From assembly GCA_002077045.2 (NCBI GenBank), contig KZ111184.1:63637-127636 (forward strand): DNA of 64,000 nt. Direction: 5' to 3'. This DNA is from Rachicladosporium sp. CCFEE 5018 (Eukaryota > Ascomycota > Dothideomycetes > Cladosporiales > Cladosporiaceae). The notes under the pieces were generated by a model. That model was given only the letters and a program-made list of their open reading frames with translations. It ran no database searches and was not told where the DNA came from. Shown one piece after another: positions 53,601 to 63,104 of this stretch; positions within the stretch are counted from its first letter, which is position 1; every line of letters starts with the position of its first letter. The position numbers were made by a program, and so were the translations under genes.

Positions 53601-54999
53601 CACAGCAGTACGAGGAGAAGCTCGAGGACCTGTCTGCGGACCTCGACGGCGCGTTGCAAGCTAAGAAGCGCCTGCAGAACGAGCTCGAGGACTACCGATC
53701 CCAGCGCGCCATGGATCTGGAAGATAAGGAGACTTCAATGGAGCAGACGAGGAAAAAGTATCAGACGGAGCTCGCCACTTTGACAAATGAACTCGACATT
53801 GAGAGGGAGAGCGTTATCCATGCCAGAACCGAGAACGGCCGCCTGCGCGACGAGCTCGAAGATTTGCGAAACAAGTGCGATGATGAAGTTCTCAACAGCT
53901 CTACCTGGGCGAAAGAGAAATCAAGACTCGAAGTCGCATTGCAGTCTCTCTCCGACTCTCGCGACGAGGCAGTCACAGCACACAATGACGCACAGTCCAA
54001 GATCGTCGACCTGTTGGGCCAAGTCCGCACCTTGAGGACTGATATCGACGACGTCGTTGCCGAGCGCGAATTACTGGTTAAGGAGAAGAAGGGCATCGAG
54101 TCCCGGCTCGCTTCCGCAGCAGCCAGCCTTGAGGATCTGTCTTTGCATGGCTCGCCTGCGAAACGGAGCGCGGCGCTTTCTGACAGGGAAGTTCTGGATT
54201 TGAAAACTAAGCTGGCACAGCAGGAAGACATCGCTTCGGCTGCTGTAGGCAAGATGCGCAGAGCTGAGTTGCTTGCCCAGGAAGTGCAGAAAGACATCAC
54301 TGCTGAGCGACAGCGAGGTGTTGATTTGCATCGCGAGAAAGCTGCGCTGGAGAAGGGCGTCAAAGAGCTGCAGCTGCGATGTGTGGATCTCGAGACGAAA
54401 GGGTACAGCACTGGGAGCGGCGATGTTCGTTTCCTGAACAGTCGCATTCAAGAAGTAAGCCTCCTCCCCCTTCTTTTCACCATCTCTTCCATCCCAGCTA
54501 ACATCGCTCCTTCTAGCTCGAATCCACACTCGATTCCCTCGAGTCAACCCGCGCAACCGAATCCCGCAGCGTGCGGAACGTAGATCGCACAGTCAAAGAC
54601 CTACAATCGCAGATAACCCGCCGCGAGAAGTCCTCCCAGCTCCTCTCAGACGACTTATCAAAATCTCGCGAGAAAGTCGATCGCCTCCTCTCCACGATCG
54701 ACGAACTACAAGCATCTGACTCCTCCGCCCAACTCTCTGCCAAGCGCGCTGAGCGTGAGCTCCGCGAAGAGAAGGAAGCTCGTCTTAGGCTAGAGCGGGA
54801 GCTCGAATCGCTCCGCGGTCTACGCGTAGAGCGTGGGTCGGTTCGTGGGTCCGATCGTCTTGGCATCTCAGCGGGTCTTAGCGATTACGGCGGCGGGAGT
54901 CGAAGGGGTAGCGGCGTGAGGCCTCCTGGTAGCGCGAATGGAGAGGTCAAGCTCGCGGTTCCGGAGCGGAAGAGTAGCTTGAGCAAGGGTTTTTTGTAG
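47681..54999 (+). CDS. MYO1: Class II myosin heavy chain
   Basis: This is the actin-based motor of the cytokinetic ring and septum. Exons 47681-54454 and 54517-54999, with a 62-nt intron, encode 2,418 residues. An SH3-like N-terminal subdomain (YVWVKDDAKAFVKGWVVEDL) is followed by the motor: P-loop GESGAGKTENTKK from G260, switch I NNNSSRFGKF, switch II DIAGFEIFEDNSFEQLCINY, and the SH1 region LRCNGVLEGIRIARTGFPNR. Two IQ-like segments (VARFQSVARGFTQRRIAH, ATRVIQRNFKVYL) bind light chains before WWRLFVQMKPML. Then comes about 1,450 residues of heptad coiled coil, with a Ser/Pro break near residues 1660-1770 (HARNSPSHLRRE region), and a short Gly/Arg-rich tail. The intron must be spliced to join RIQE to LESTLDSL. 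The gene symbol follows yeast usage; MYO2/myoB in other fungi. Confidence 0.93.
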
Positions 55000-55261
55000 G
55001 TAGTGGCGCATTTGGAGTGTTGACATTGGGTGGGGGTGGGATGGGGACGCAAAAGCGGAGGGAAAGGGGACGGGGGGCGGGGGTAGGAAGTGAGGCGTTT
55101 TTGTGATGGCCCGCATGGTGAGATTATCGTGGCAGGCAGACCACTGGGTTGGACATGGGTATATTGTGCATTTTGTGTATTGTCTCGTAGTGAAGTCGAA
55201 TTGATCATCGACTCCCGGTAATTCAACTTGCTGAAGATACACACTTTGTTGGGGTGGCCAC

Positions 55262-56569
55262 TCAACTCCCAGTCAGCGCCCTCACCACCAACCCCACGCC
55301 CACGATCCCCACCACAGTAGCTAACAACAACGCCTCGCCCTCCCACGTCCATCCCAGATAAGCTGCCAACCCAACGATAACCTCCAGCCGTCTCGCCACA
55401 GCCCGCCGCTCCTTCCAATCCGCTCTAATCTCAAAAGGCACCTTCACTCCCTCCGCAGGCTCCAGCTCAATGCTGAAAGCCAGCGCCACAGGCCTATGAT
55501 CACTACTCGGCTGCACCGGCAACGCCGTATACGATCCAATCCTCGGATTAGAAGAGGGTAGGTACAAAATCCGATCACACCAACTCGGCACTCTATGCTT
55601 CGCCCAGGCGTCGGATCCAGGTTCCTCTGGCCTCACCCCCTTCCCCAATTCCTGGGCTGCAGCGTGGGCTTGCGCGGAGGCGGAGTACTTGTACGTCGGC
55701 CGGAAAGTCACGAGGGACTCGGTGAGGTTGTGCAGGGTGCGGTGGGCGAGGCGTTCGCGGGTTAGTTGATCGGAGGCTAGGAGCTGCTGGAAGGTGTGTG
55801 TGCCAGAGGATGGGGAGGGCCAGATTTGGTGATCCGAGGGTTGGGGAGAGGTGGAGGAGGTGCGGTAGTTGAGGTCGCCGGCGAGGAAGATGTGGGATGG
55901 GGGAAAGAAGAGGGAGGATATTGTTGAAGAGGAGGTCGTGGGGTCTTTGGAGGAGGGCGAGGAGGCCTCGCCGAGGAGGGGGGCGGATTCTTCCTCTGAG
56001 GTGTTCTGCGAGGGGGAGGAGGTCTCGCGAGTAAAGACCAGACTCTCGCAGATACTCTTCCAGTCTTCGTTTCGCCTCTCCACCTCCCCTTCCCCTGCCG
56101 CCAGATGCGCACTCACAAATGTCACCGGCACAACCTCCTCATCCTCCCCCACCACCCCCAACCTAGCCCCGACAGCGCCCTTATTCCCCATCTCCCACAC
56201 CCCCACCCCAACTCCCGCCGTCTCTATCCACTTTACCCTCTCCCTAACCTCCTTCCTCACAAAAACCATCAATCCCGTCATACCCACATTCTGCGCCAGC
56301 AGCGTCTCGTACTCAACGCCATCCTCGAATCGCGCTGAAACAGCGTGTTGCACGACGTTCGAGAGGCGGGAGAAGTATGGTGTAAGGTAGGAGGCGCCGA
56401 GGAAGCTGTAGCCGAGAGGGGCGAGTTCTTGCAGGCAGAGGACTATGAGGTCTGGCGGGATGGGGGAGGCAGTTGGGGGGTCGGAGAAGAGGGCGGAGGC
56501 GAGGTGGGTGAGGGAGGGGAGGGTGCGGGCAGTGTTGAAGGTTGTTATGTAGATGGATAGGTCGGACAT
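55262..56569 (-). CDS. Inositol-polyphosphate 5-phosphatase, tail-anchored
   Basis: A single-exon 435-residue IPPc-domain enzyme that removes the 5-phosphate of phosphoinositides or soluble inositol phosphates. Motifs in order are TFNTARTLP (start of fold), CLQEL (Mg-binding Glu), MGNKGAVGARL near residue 128, SAHLAAGEGEVERRNEDW near 155, AGDLNYR near 232, VPSWCDRILY near 335 and SDHRPVALAF near 365. A low-complexity Ser/Pro insertion (about 180-220) separates the second and third blocks. The last 45 residues contain two hydrophobic stretches (GLAAYLGWTW and LLLATVVGIVGVGLVVRAL), so the protein is probably anchored in an endomembrane by its C-terminus. It converges with the myosin gene, whose stop lies 262 bp away. 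Confidence 0.88.
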   Translation of the reverse strand: MSDLSIYITTFNTARTLPSLTHLASALFSDPPTASPIPPDLIVLCLQELAPLGYSFLGASYLTPYFSRLSNVVQHAVSARFEDGVEYETLLAQNVGMTGLMVFVRKEVRERVKWIETAGVGVGVWEMGNKGAVGARLGVVGEDEEVVPVTFVSAHLAAGEGEVERRNEDWKSICESLVFTRETSSPSQNTSEEESAPLLGEASSPSSKDPTTSSSTISSLFFPPSHIFLAGDLNYRTSSTSPQPSDHQIWPSPSSGTHTFQQLLASDQLTRERLAHRTLHNLTESLVTFRPTYKYSASAQAHAAAQELGKGVRPEEPGSDAWAKHRVPSWCDRILYLPSSNPRIGSYTALPVQPSSDHRPVALAFSIELEPAEGVKVPFEIRADWKERRAVARRLEVIVGLAAYLGWTWEGEALLLATVVGIVGVGLVVRALTGS

Positions 56570-57226
56570 GGTTTGATTGACCTACTGTCTTTCTGCATAA
56601 TGATACGACTGCTGGTGGTATTCGATTGTCGAGCTGTCAGTCTGCGAGCTTGGAAGCTACGTCACTTACCGCGATCACGGCATGGAAGATGGAAGTGTCG
56701 ACCATCCACGCCTTGCGCTTTTCCTCGAGCACTCTACGTTCCGCCATATTCGCCATCGACCTTGGAAGAGTTCAATTTGGACCTCACGCAATTGTCTAGC
56801 AGTCTCCACGACTCTGGACGATGAGACAGGGCAGCCCATACGGAGCAACGGCACCTCGACACCCCCTGTCCTCCGCTCCACATCGCGCCGTCCCTTGACA
56901 GATAACGTCCGCCCCACGCACTTCACAGATCCTCCTATCAAACCCTCTTCCGCTCCCGTACCACGCAGCAAAATCACATCGCTTAAAACAAAATGCTTCC
57001 TCGCTTCCAAGCATCTCACGGAAGCGCGCAAGCGATCGCACCATCCGCACCCGTACTGCGCATCTCGTTTGCAGATGAGGAGCCCGAGTGTTTGGAACCT
57101 CGTGTCGGCGTAGATCTATAGTGGCTGTTGGCCTGCCGCCGAATATCACCGGTAAGTGTTGTGTTCCCTCCGTCTCTTTCACGACAGCAACATTCTTGTG
57201 GCTTGCAGATCCAGGCCACCATCATC
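56570..57226. other. Spacer between 5-phosphatase and RTA1-like genes, with an open frame
   Basis: This is a divergent promoter region. A 143-codon frame at 56682-57113 (MEDGSVDHPRL...) and an overlapping one (56573-56824, ending STLEEFNLDLTQLSSSLHDS) look more protein-like than most spacer frames here. A small multi-exon gene could be hidden, but I could not find a splice model that satisfies both. Confidence 0.35.
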
Positions 57227-58371
57227 ATGGCGTCTCTTCTCTTCACGTCAGTGGCCCATGCTGTGCTAGAGCCCAGACAAAAAGGCAACTACACCGAGAC
57301 GAAGAATTGGCGGGACTCTTGCACAAAGGCGACGTGCGATCTGAAGTACTCGTACTGGGGTTACATACCCTCGATAGCAGCTAACAGCATCTTTGCCGCG
57401 CTGTTTGGAATATCGCTACTGGGTTTCTTGGTACAAGCAGCGATATGTCGGAAGCGCTTTTGGGGCTTCAGCTTCGCTATGAGCGCTGGTTCGTTCCTCG
57501 AAGTGCTGGGCTACATCGGCAGGATCGTCTCGTTCTCGAACCCGTTCAACGAGAATGGCTTTCTGATACAGATCGTCTGCTTGACAATCGGTGCGCCAGC
57601 ATCCCTCTCCTCATCAATGCTGGCCTTACTGACAAGACCATAGCCCCCGCCTTCTACGCAGCAGCCATCTACTTCTGCCTCCGCAGCATCGTCCTAACCT
57701 TCGGACCCGCCAACTCCCGCCTCCCCGCGACCTGGTACCCCCGGATCTTCATCCCCTGCGATGTCGTCTCTTTACTACTTCAAGCAGGCGGCGGAGGCTG
57801 GGCAAGCATAGCCTCGCACTCCGGCCACTCGGCCGCAGGAGGGAACCACATCATGCAAGCTGGTCTAGCCTTCCAGGTGCTGACGTTGCTGATTTTCATT
57901 ATACTGGCTAGTGACTTTACGTTCAAGACGTACTCGCGGTATAAGAGTCTCGGCAGTGCCGTGGCGTTCGATCAAACGCACAACGACCTTCGCAAGAGCC
58001 GGAAGTTCCAGCTTTTCCTCTGCGCCCTTTGTTTCGCGACTCTCTGTATCTTCACGCGCAGCGTCTACCGCGTAGCAGAGCTGAGTGAAGGCTGGACCGG
58101 CCGGCTGATCAAGACGCAAAGCTACTTCATCGGATTGGAAGGTGCGATTGTGAGCGCTGGCGTACTGGCACTGAACATCTTTCATCCCGGATTTTGCTTT
58201 GGAGAGGGATGGGATATGGAGAAGGCTGCTACTGGTGGGAGGAGGGAGAGGAAGGGGAGGAAATGGTTTGGGAGGAAGGGAGGGCAGTCTGAGACCGAGG
58301 CGGAGAGGAGCGGGGGAAGTTCTGATGGAGAGATCTTCGGAGAGGAGAGAGTGGTCAGGGAGAAGGTGTGA
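57227..58371 (+). CDS. RTA1-like membrane protein (lipid-translocating exporter family)
   Basis: Exons 57227-57590 and 57644-58371, with a 53-nt intron (gtgcgc...ccatag), encode 363 residues. The protein has about seven membrane helices: SIFAALFGISLLGFLVQAA, FSFAMSAGSFLEVLGYIGR, FLIQIVCLTIAPAFYAAAIY (created by splicing), FIPCDVVSLLLQAGGGGW, GLAFQVLTLLIFIILASDF, FQLFLCALCFATLCIFTRSV and the SAGVLALNIFHPG segment. Conserved RTA1-family features are RIFIPCDVVSLLLQAGGGG and RSVYRVAE. Yeast relatives (Rsb1, Rta1) affect sphingoid-base and 7-aminocholesterol resistance. A short basic, Ser-rich tail faces the cytosol. The ATG at 57227 (catcATGG) gives a short extracellular N-terminus with a YTET sequon. 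Confidence 0.9.
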
Positions 58372-58814
58372 GAGTTGGGTTGGCTTGGGTGTGGTTCCGG
58401 AGGGATTGAGCATTTCACATGGTCTTCAAGGCTGGCGGATAGACTTCTTTCACGGCATATATCGAGGACTCTGTGGGAGCGCTTGGCGCTGAGAAATGAT
58501 ATATACATCATCAGCTGCTCCGAGCCGGCGAATACAGGTATGTAGTCTCGTTGCACGTCGTATCAATGCGTGTAATACTTGACTGTCTTGAAACAGCCCA
58601 CCAAAGTCCTAGCGGGGCACGGCAACATACAAAATACCTGTACATTCGAGAACTTTCCCAGACCTTGTCACATGTCCATCTCCATTCACCGTTGTCGCAC
58701 TGTACGCTCCTTCACCCCATTCATTACACTTCTGTGGCTTTTCCACCTGATCAGAGGTCACCGTACTGCAGCCCAATCCCCATCTCCGACGCCTCGCAAC
58801 CATTCCAGTCCGCA
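58372..58814. other. Spacer and 5' leader of CDC37
   Basis: 3' flank of the RTA1-like gene, then a pyrimidine-rich leader before the CDC37 ATG. The frame is open upstream to 58551, but that extension lacks Cdc37 homology. No other gene seen. Confidence 0.4.
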
Positions 58815-60389
58815 ATGCCTATCAATTACAGCAAATGGGACGCCCTCGAGCTCTCCGACGATAGCGACATTGAGGTCCACCCTAACGTCGACAAGCGATC
58901 CTTCATCCGCGCGAAACAGAACCAGATACATCAGCAACGGCATGAGCGGAAGGGCAGGATAGCTACGTTGAGGTATGAGAGGATCATCAATGAAGGACTC
59001 TTGGGGAGGATCGGGGCGTTGGTGAAGACATTGGAGGAGCAGAAGGGACGGTATGAGGAGAGCAAAGCAGGGGATGAGGTTGACGAAGGCGTCTTCGAGG
59101 CATTGGTGGAAGTCACGAGTGATGCGAGTCTAGGCGAGGATTCCCCACCACGGGCACCAGAAGGCGTACACAAGAACGAGCAGCAGCCGAAGTACAGTCA
59201 GATGCTCGGCGCACTGGTAGACCAGGTGAAACTCGAGGTCGATAAGTCCAAGTCTCAGGGCTCAGCACGGCACGAAGCGTATGTGCAGGAGGTGCGAAGT
59301 CATTTGGAGAAGGTGCAAAGCCTGCAGAAGGATCTTGAGGTCGAGCTACGACGGCTGGAGAAAGAGGAGGGCGAGAAGATCACAAGTGATAGCATACACG
59401 AGGGGTTTAGTATCAGCCAGGTCAGCAAGGAGAAGGCGAGTGTTGTGCAACCTGAGCTGCTGAACCCGAAACGAAGTCCTGCAGAAGACGGAGCAGCTAC
59501 ATCGGGCGCAGAAGCAGACATCGAAGACGGTGACATCGACGCTGCGGCCGGAGAAGACGAAGATATCCAAGCCTCGCCCACGGCAAAGAGGTTTGGCAAG
59601 ATCCCCTACGGCGACTACACAGCCTCCCTGCAGTTCATCATCTCCAATCCACAGATCCTCATCGAGAAAGAAACCGACGGCTTGCTAGTCGAAGCCTTTA
59701 ACGCCCAATCGCAAGCCACCTCGAAAAAAGACGAAGACTACGCCCGGACCTGCGTTCACCAAGCACTACTACTACAATACTGTCGCCAGCTCGGCAAAGA
59801 CGGCGTGAGATTGTTCTTCCAGCGCGTGCAGACGTCGGGACATAAGGCAAGGAAGTTGTTTCTGGATGATGTGAATAGCACGTATGCGCGGATACGCACG
59901 CGCACGGCAGAGCTGAAGAAGGAGAGTGAGGAGGAGGGAGGCGATCGGGAGCAAATCCAACTCCACGCCGTGGATCCAGGGACATCAGTCAACATCCTCA
60001 CACCTCCGCCTATGGCGCAGTGCACGACGGACGACGAGCGCGCCGCACGAGAAGTCTTCGACACCTTCCCACCTGGTTTGCAACGCGCGCTGGAGAGCGG
60101 GAGTTTGGAAAAAGTCAACGTGGTGTTAGGCAAGATGAGCGTGAGTGAGGCGGAGATTGTTGTGGATCAACTGGGCGGGGCAGGGATGTTGAGTATGGAG
60201 GAGGGGGTTATTGATGCTACGACTGAGGAGGGGAGAAAGGTTGTTGAGGAGATCGAGAGGGGGAAGAAGATGCCGAGCCGCGTGGAGGAGGTGGGTGATG
60301 AGGAGATGGAGGGTCAGACGGGAGCTGGGGCTGGGGAGGCGAACAGGGAGGACGAGAGGGAGGTGTTGATGGTTGATGAGGTGGATTAG
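58815..60389 (+). CDS. CDC37: Hsp90 co-chaperone Cdc37
   Basis: Cdc37 delivers protein kinases to Hsp90. This 524-residue single-exon protein (506 in yeast) starts at the ATG at 58815 with the conserved kinase-binding N-terminus MPINYSKWDALELSDDSDIE, which carries the Ser in LSDDSD that is phosphorylated by CK2 in known Cdc37 proteins, then HPNVDKRSFIRAKQ. A charged coiled region follows. The Hsp90-binding core begins near residue 258 (FGKIPYGDYTASLQFI) and includes LLQYCRQLGKDGVRLFF. The C-terminal domain contains FDTFPPGLQRALESGSLEKV. The frame is open upstream of the ATG to 58551, but that part has no similarity to the family. Confidence 0.95.
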   Translation: MPINYSKWDALELSDDSDIEVHPNVDKRSFIRAKQNQIHQQRHERKGRIATLRYERIINEGLLGRIGALVKTLEEQKGRYEESKAGDEVDEGVFEALVEVTSDASLGEDSPPRAPEGVHKNEQQPKYSQMLGALVDQVKLEVDKSKSQGSARHEAYVQEVRSHLEKVQSLQKDLEVELRRLEKEEGEKITSDSIHEGFSISQVSKEKASVVQPELLNPKRSPAEDGAATSGAEADIEDGDIDAAAGEDEDIQASPTAKRFGKIPYGDYTASLQFIISNPQILIEKETDGLLVEAFNAQSQATSKKDEDYARTCVHQALLLQYCRQLGKDGVRLFFQRVQTSGHKARKLFLDDVNSTYARIRTRTAELKKESEEEGGDREQIQLHAVDPGTSVNILTPPPMAQCTTDDERAAREVFDTFPPGLQRALESGSLEKVNVVLGKMSVSEAEIVVDQLGGAGMLSMEEGVIDATTEEGRKVVEEIERGKKMPSRVEEVGDEEMEGQTGAGAGEANREDEREVLMVDEVD

Positions 60390-60682
60390 AGGACGGAAAG
60401 GCTTACACACAGACAGCGCTGGATGTTGGCTGAACGCCAGTCGGGACTTGGCGGATGGAGCTGGCTCCGGCAAGACAACGGTCAAACAGTGGAGACATAA
60501 TGACGAGGGTTTGGCTCGCGCACACCTCGACATCCCAGAGATCATGCCCTCTGCTTCTCTCTGTCCTCACATCGCCTCAAACCCACACCACCGCCTCCAC
60601 CCATCACCAGCTCGTTACTGCAACAAGCCGACCACCGCGTCTCAAGGACTCACTCCCCACAAGTTACCACACCAACAACACT

Positions 60683-60808
60683 ATGGAGCCAGCTGTCTAC
60701 CTTTGGGCATGGTTCGAGACCAAGATCCTGAAGAAGAAGGACATGAGTGTGCTTGCGAAGCCGGATCAGGGCGCTGAGAAAGAGCCGAAGAGACCTGCTT
60801 TGCGCTAG
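60683..60808 (+). CDS. Possible small protein (41 residues)
   Basis: An ORF beginning MEPAVYLWAWFETKILKKKD and ending GAEKEPKRPALR, preceded by a C/A-rich leader (caacaccaacaacactATGG-like) typical of fungal 5' ends. It has a short hydrophobic N-terminal stretch followed by a basic tail. The larger frame containing it (from 60455) has no support for its upstream part. No family recognised; could be chance. Confidence 0.35.
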   Translation: MEPAVYLWAWFETKILKKKDMSVLAKPDQGAEKEPKRPALR

Positions 60809-61358
60809 TCAGGATGGAGTACGATCTGGTATGAAGCGAGAGGAGAGCAGAGCGCAGGGCATGGCTGTTCGTCATTGGCAAGAGCATGTGAGTGTGTCCT
60901 GGCGCTGGAGCAGGTCATGTCGGCGCTGACACATGCCCCGAGGCCTCGAACTTGCGCAGACGATCGAGTCCGAAAGCTGCACATCTTCAAGATTGTGTAT
61001 GTAGCACAACAACATTCGAATTTGGCACTGAGAAGCTCTTGGCACGTTTCGGCTGAAGAGGTCATTGGGTGCGTCCTCTCGACAGCGGACGAAGCAGAAG
61101 CCACACATCGATGCTGACCTTCGGCAGTGTGAAGTATATCCCTATATGTCCGCAACTCGAAGACGTCCTCACCATGTTCTTCCCTGTGTATATCTCGCAT
61201 TTCCCCAGAGTGAGAAATGTAAGTCTGTATCTGCTTGTCAGTCTCTACTTCAACTCTTCTCCTCGATCAAGTCTCATTGTCCACTTGCAATATCTCACTC
61301 AAATCTTTTCAGCTCAGACCAGAGACAAGGTCGCATCGACACCCGCGCAATCAACACG
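60809..61358. other. Spacer and 5' leader of the F-box-like gene
   Basis: No gene seen. A pyrimidine-rich leader (CAGTCTCTACTTCAAC region, about 61241-61256) precedes the next start. Confidence 0.4.
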
Positions 61359-63104
61359 ATGGCCACTGATACCATCGCCACCGGCACCATCGCCACCGAA
61401 AGCATGGCCACCAATACCACAACCCCCAATACCACGCCTCCCGCGACCGCTACTCCCAATCCCGAAGCCAATCTCGGTGCCCTCCCCCAAGAAATCAAAG
61501 AGAGAATCTTCGACCAACTCATGCTCGATCCCGGCTTCGCTCCGTCACGCAAATCGTACGCCTGTGCCGTGGACTCCAGCACAAGACTTCGACCCCTCGC
61601 CTCCTGGGCGAACTTTGCTCGTGTCAACCGCAAGTTTCATGCTTCCGCCGACCGCTGGCTGCAGGACACGCATGAGCTCGTGCTAGTGAAGATCCGATGG
61701 AGAAAGCTGGTGGAGTATCTGGATGATTGCTGGACGAAGGATCCGGAGTTCATCAGTAGTACTAAGCAGGCGCTTGCATTCGAGAGGAGGGGAATGGCGG
61801 CAACGACTGTTGAGATCACGGGTCCTGTAGATAGTCACGCGCCTCTGGTGGCATTCGTAGCCGAGCCGAAGTCCCTCGACAAGTTCTACACGATCGTACG
61901 TCTGGTCGATGGACAGATCGTCAACGCTCGCCACGTATACTCGTCGGCTACGCCCTAGTTCAGAATCCCGGTGCTCGCGATGAACGCGAGGAGTAGCGGG
62001 ATGAGGCTGCGCTTCGCAGTGCGACTGTCGCACATACCGCGAAAGCGAATGTCTGCTGAGAGGCAGCACAGTCTGCTGCGCGCCTTGCAGAGCATTATTG
62101 CGGATGGCATGGACTTCACCATCGAGGGAGACGTTTGCGATCGACCCCATGCCGATGCGGTCACGTTGATGCTGTATGGCGGCTTTTTGGACGTATCTGA
62201 GAGTATCAGCTCGCCGATCGCTAGGCTGTGGGACTACGTGACCATCTTGTCAAAGTGCAAGGACATGGTTGACGAGGATATCGCCAACGGTCGCGAGCGC
62301 GCCGCACTTGCCTGGTTAAACCGGATTGCAGACTGTGAGTTCGCGAGATTCATCTCGGACATCAGTACTCTCTGCGATCCTCAGCTTCCAGCACAAGATG
62401 TCCTGGCTGCGGTGACACTGCTTCAGTACGATTTGAGCCGCACCTGTACGTACTTGCACCTCCGTCTCGATCTTCCGGAAACGCGCATCACGGATCAAGC
62501 GATGTTCGCGTTACGCAACGAAGCGCCGACGGCAACAGCTCTAGGTGGTGGATGGCTCGCATTGTGTCAGTCGCATCGTCAGCTCGCGTTCGAGACGAAG
62601 ATGCACGCATATCACATGATACTGCTGTACCGCGATTTTAACCGGCCAGGTCTACTCACGAGGCGATGCAAGGAGGGAGAATCAGCGCGCCGTATCCAGC
62701 AGGGCTTGGTAGTCAATCGGCCGGCGCAATTCGATCAGTGGGCGCTGATGAACCCTCATGCCGATTTCGATCTGAACTATATCCGTTCGGAGACCCTCTG
62801 GCCGGTGATTCAGAAGTCTAGTGTATTCACGCTGGGGCCTATGAGCTTCATATTGCATAAGAATGTGGTGAGTGAGCGAGGACAGTATCGCAGGTGGTGG
62901 GATGTTGATCTTGTGCGCAAGCACGGATGGGAGCTTGAGTCGATCGGTGAGGGAATCGAGTATCCTGTCAAGATCACAGAGTCGCTACAGCTTGTTGAGG
63001 TAGTGCCTACGCTAGACGAAGCGAAGAATACTACAGACTCTGCGCCAGCCACCTCAAGCTACGCATGGGGAGAGGTTCGCGAGGCAGTGAATGCGCAGAG
63101 ATAA
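61359..63104 (+). CDS. F-box-like protein, two exons
   Basis: I model exons 61359-61895 and 61959-63104, separated by a 63-nt phase-0 intron (gtacgt...ccctag), giving 560 residues. Without splicing, an in-frame TAG at 61956-61958 would cut the same reading frame in two. The N-terminus is a Thr/Ala-repeat segment (MATDTIATGTIATES) followed by an F-box-like helix set (LGALPQEIKERIFDQLML, then WANFARVNRKFHASADRWL). The remainder, with FRIPVLAMNARSSGMRLRFAV and LWDYVTILSKCKDMVDED, resembles large uncharacterised fungal F-box proteins that may recruit substrates to SCF ligases. The intron has a strong donor but no clear branch site, so a true stop remains possible. Confidence 0.68.
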
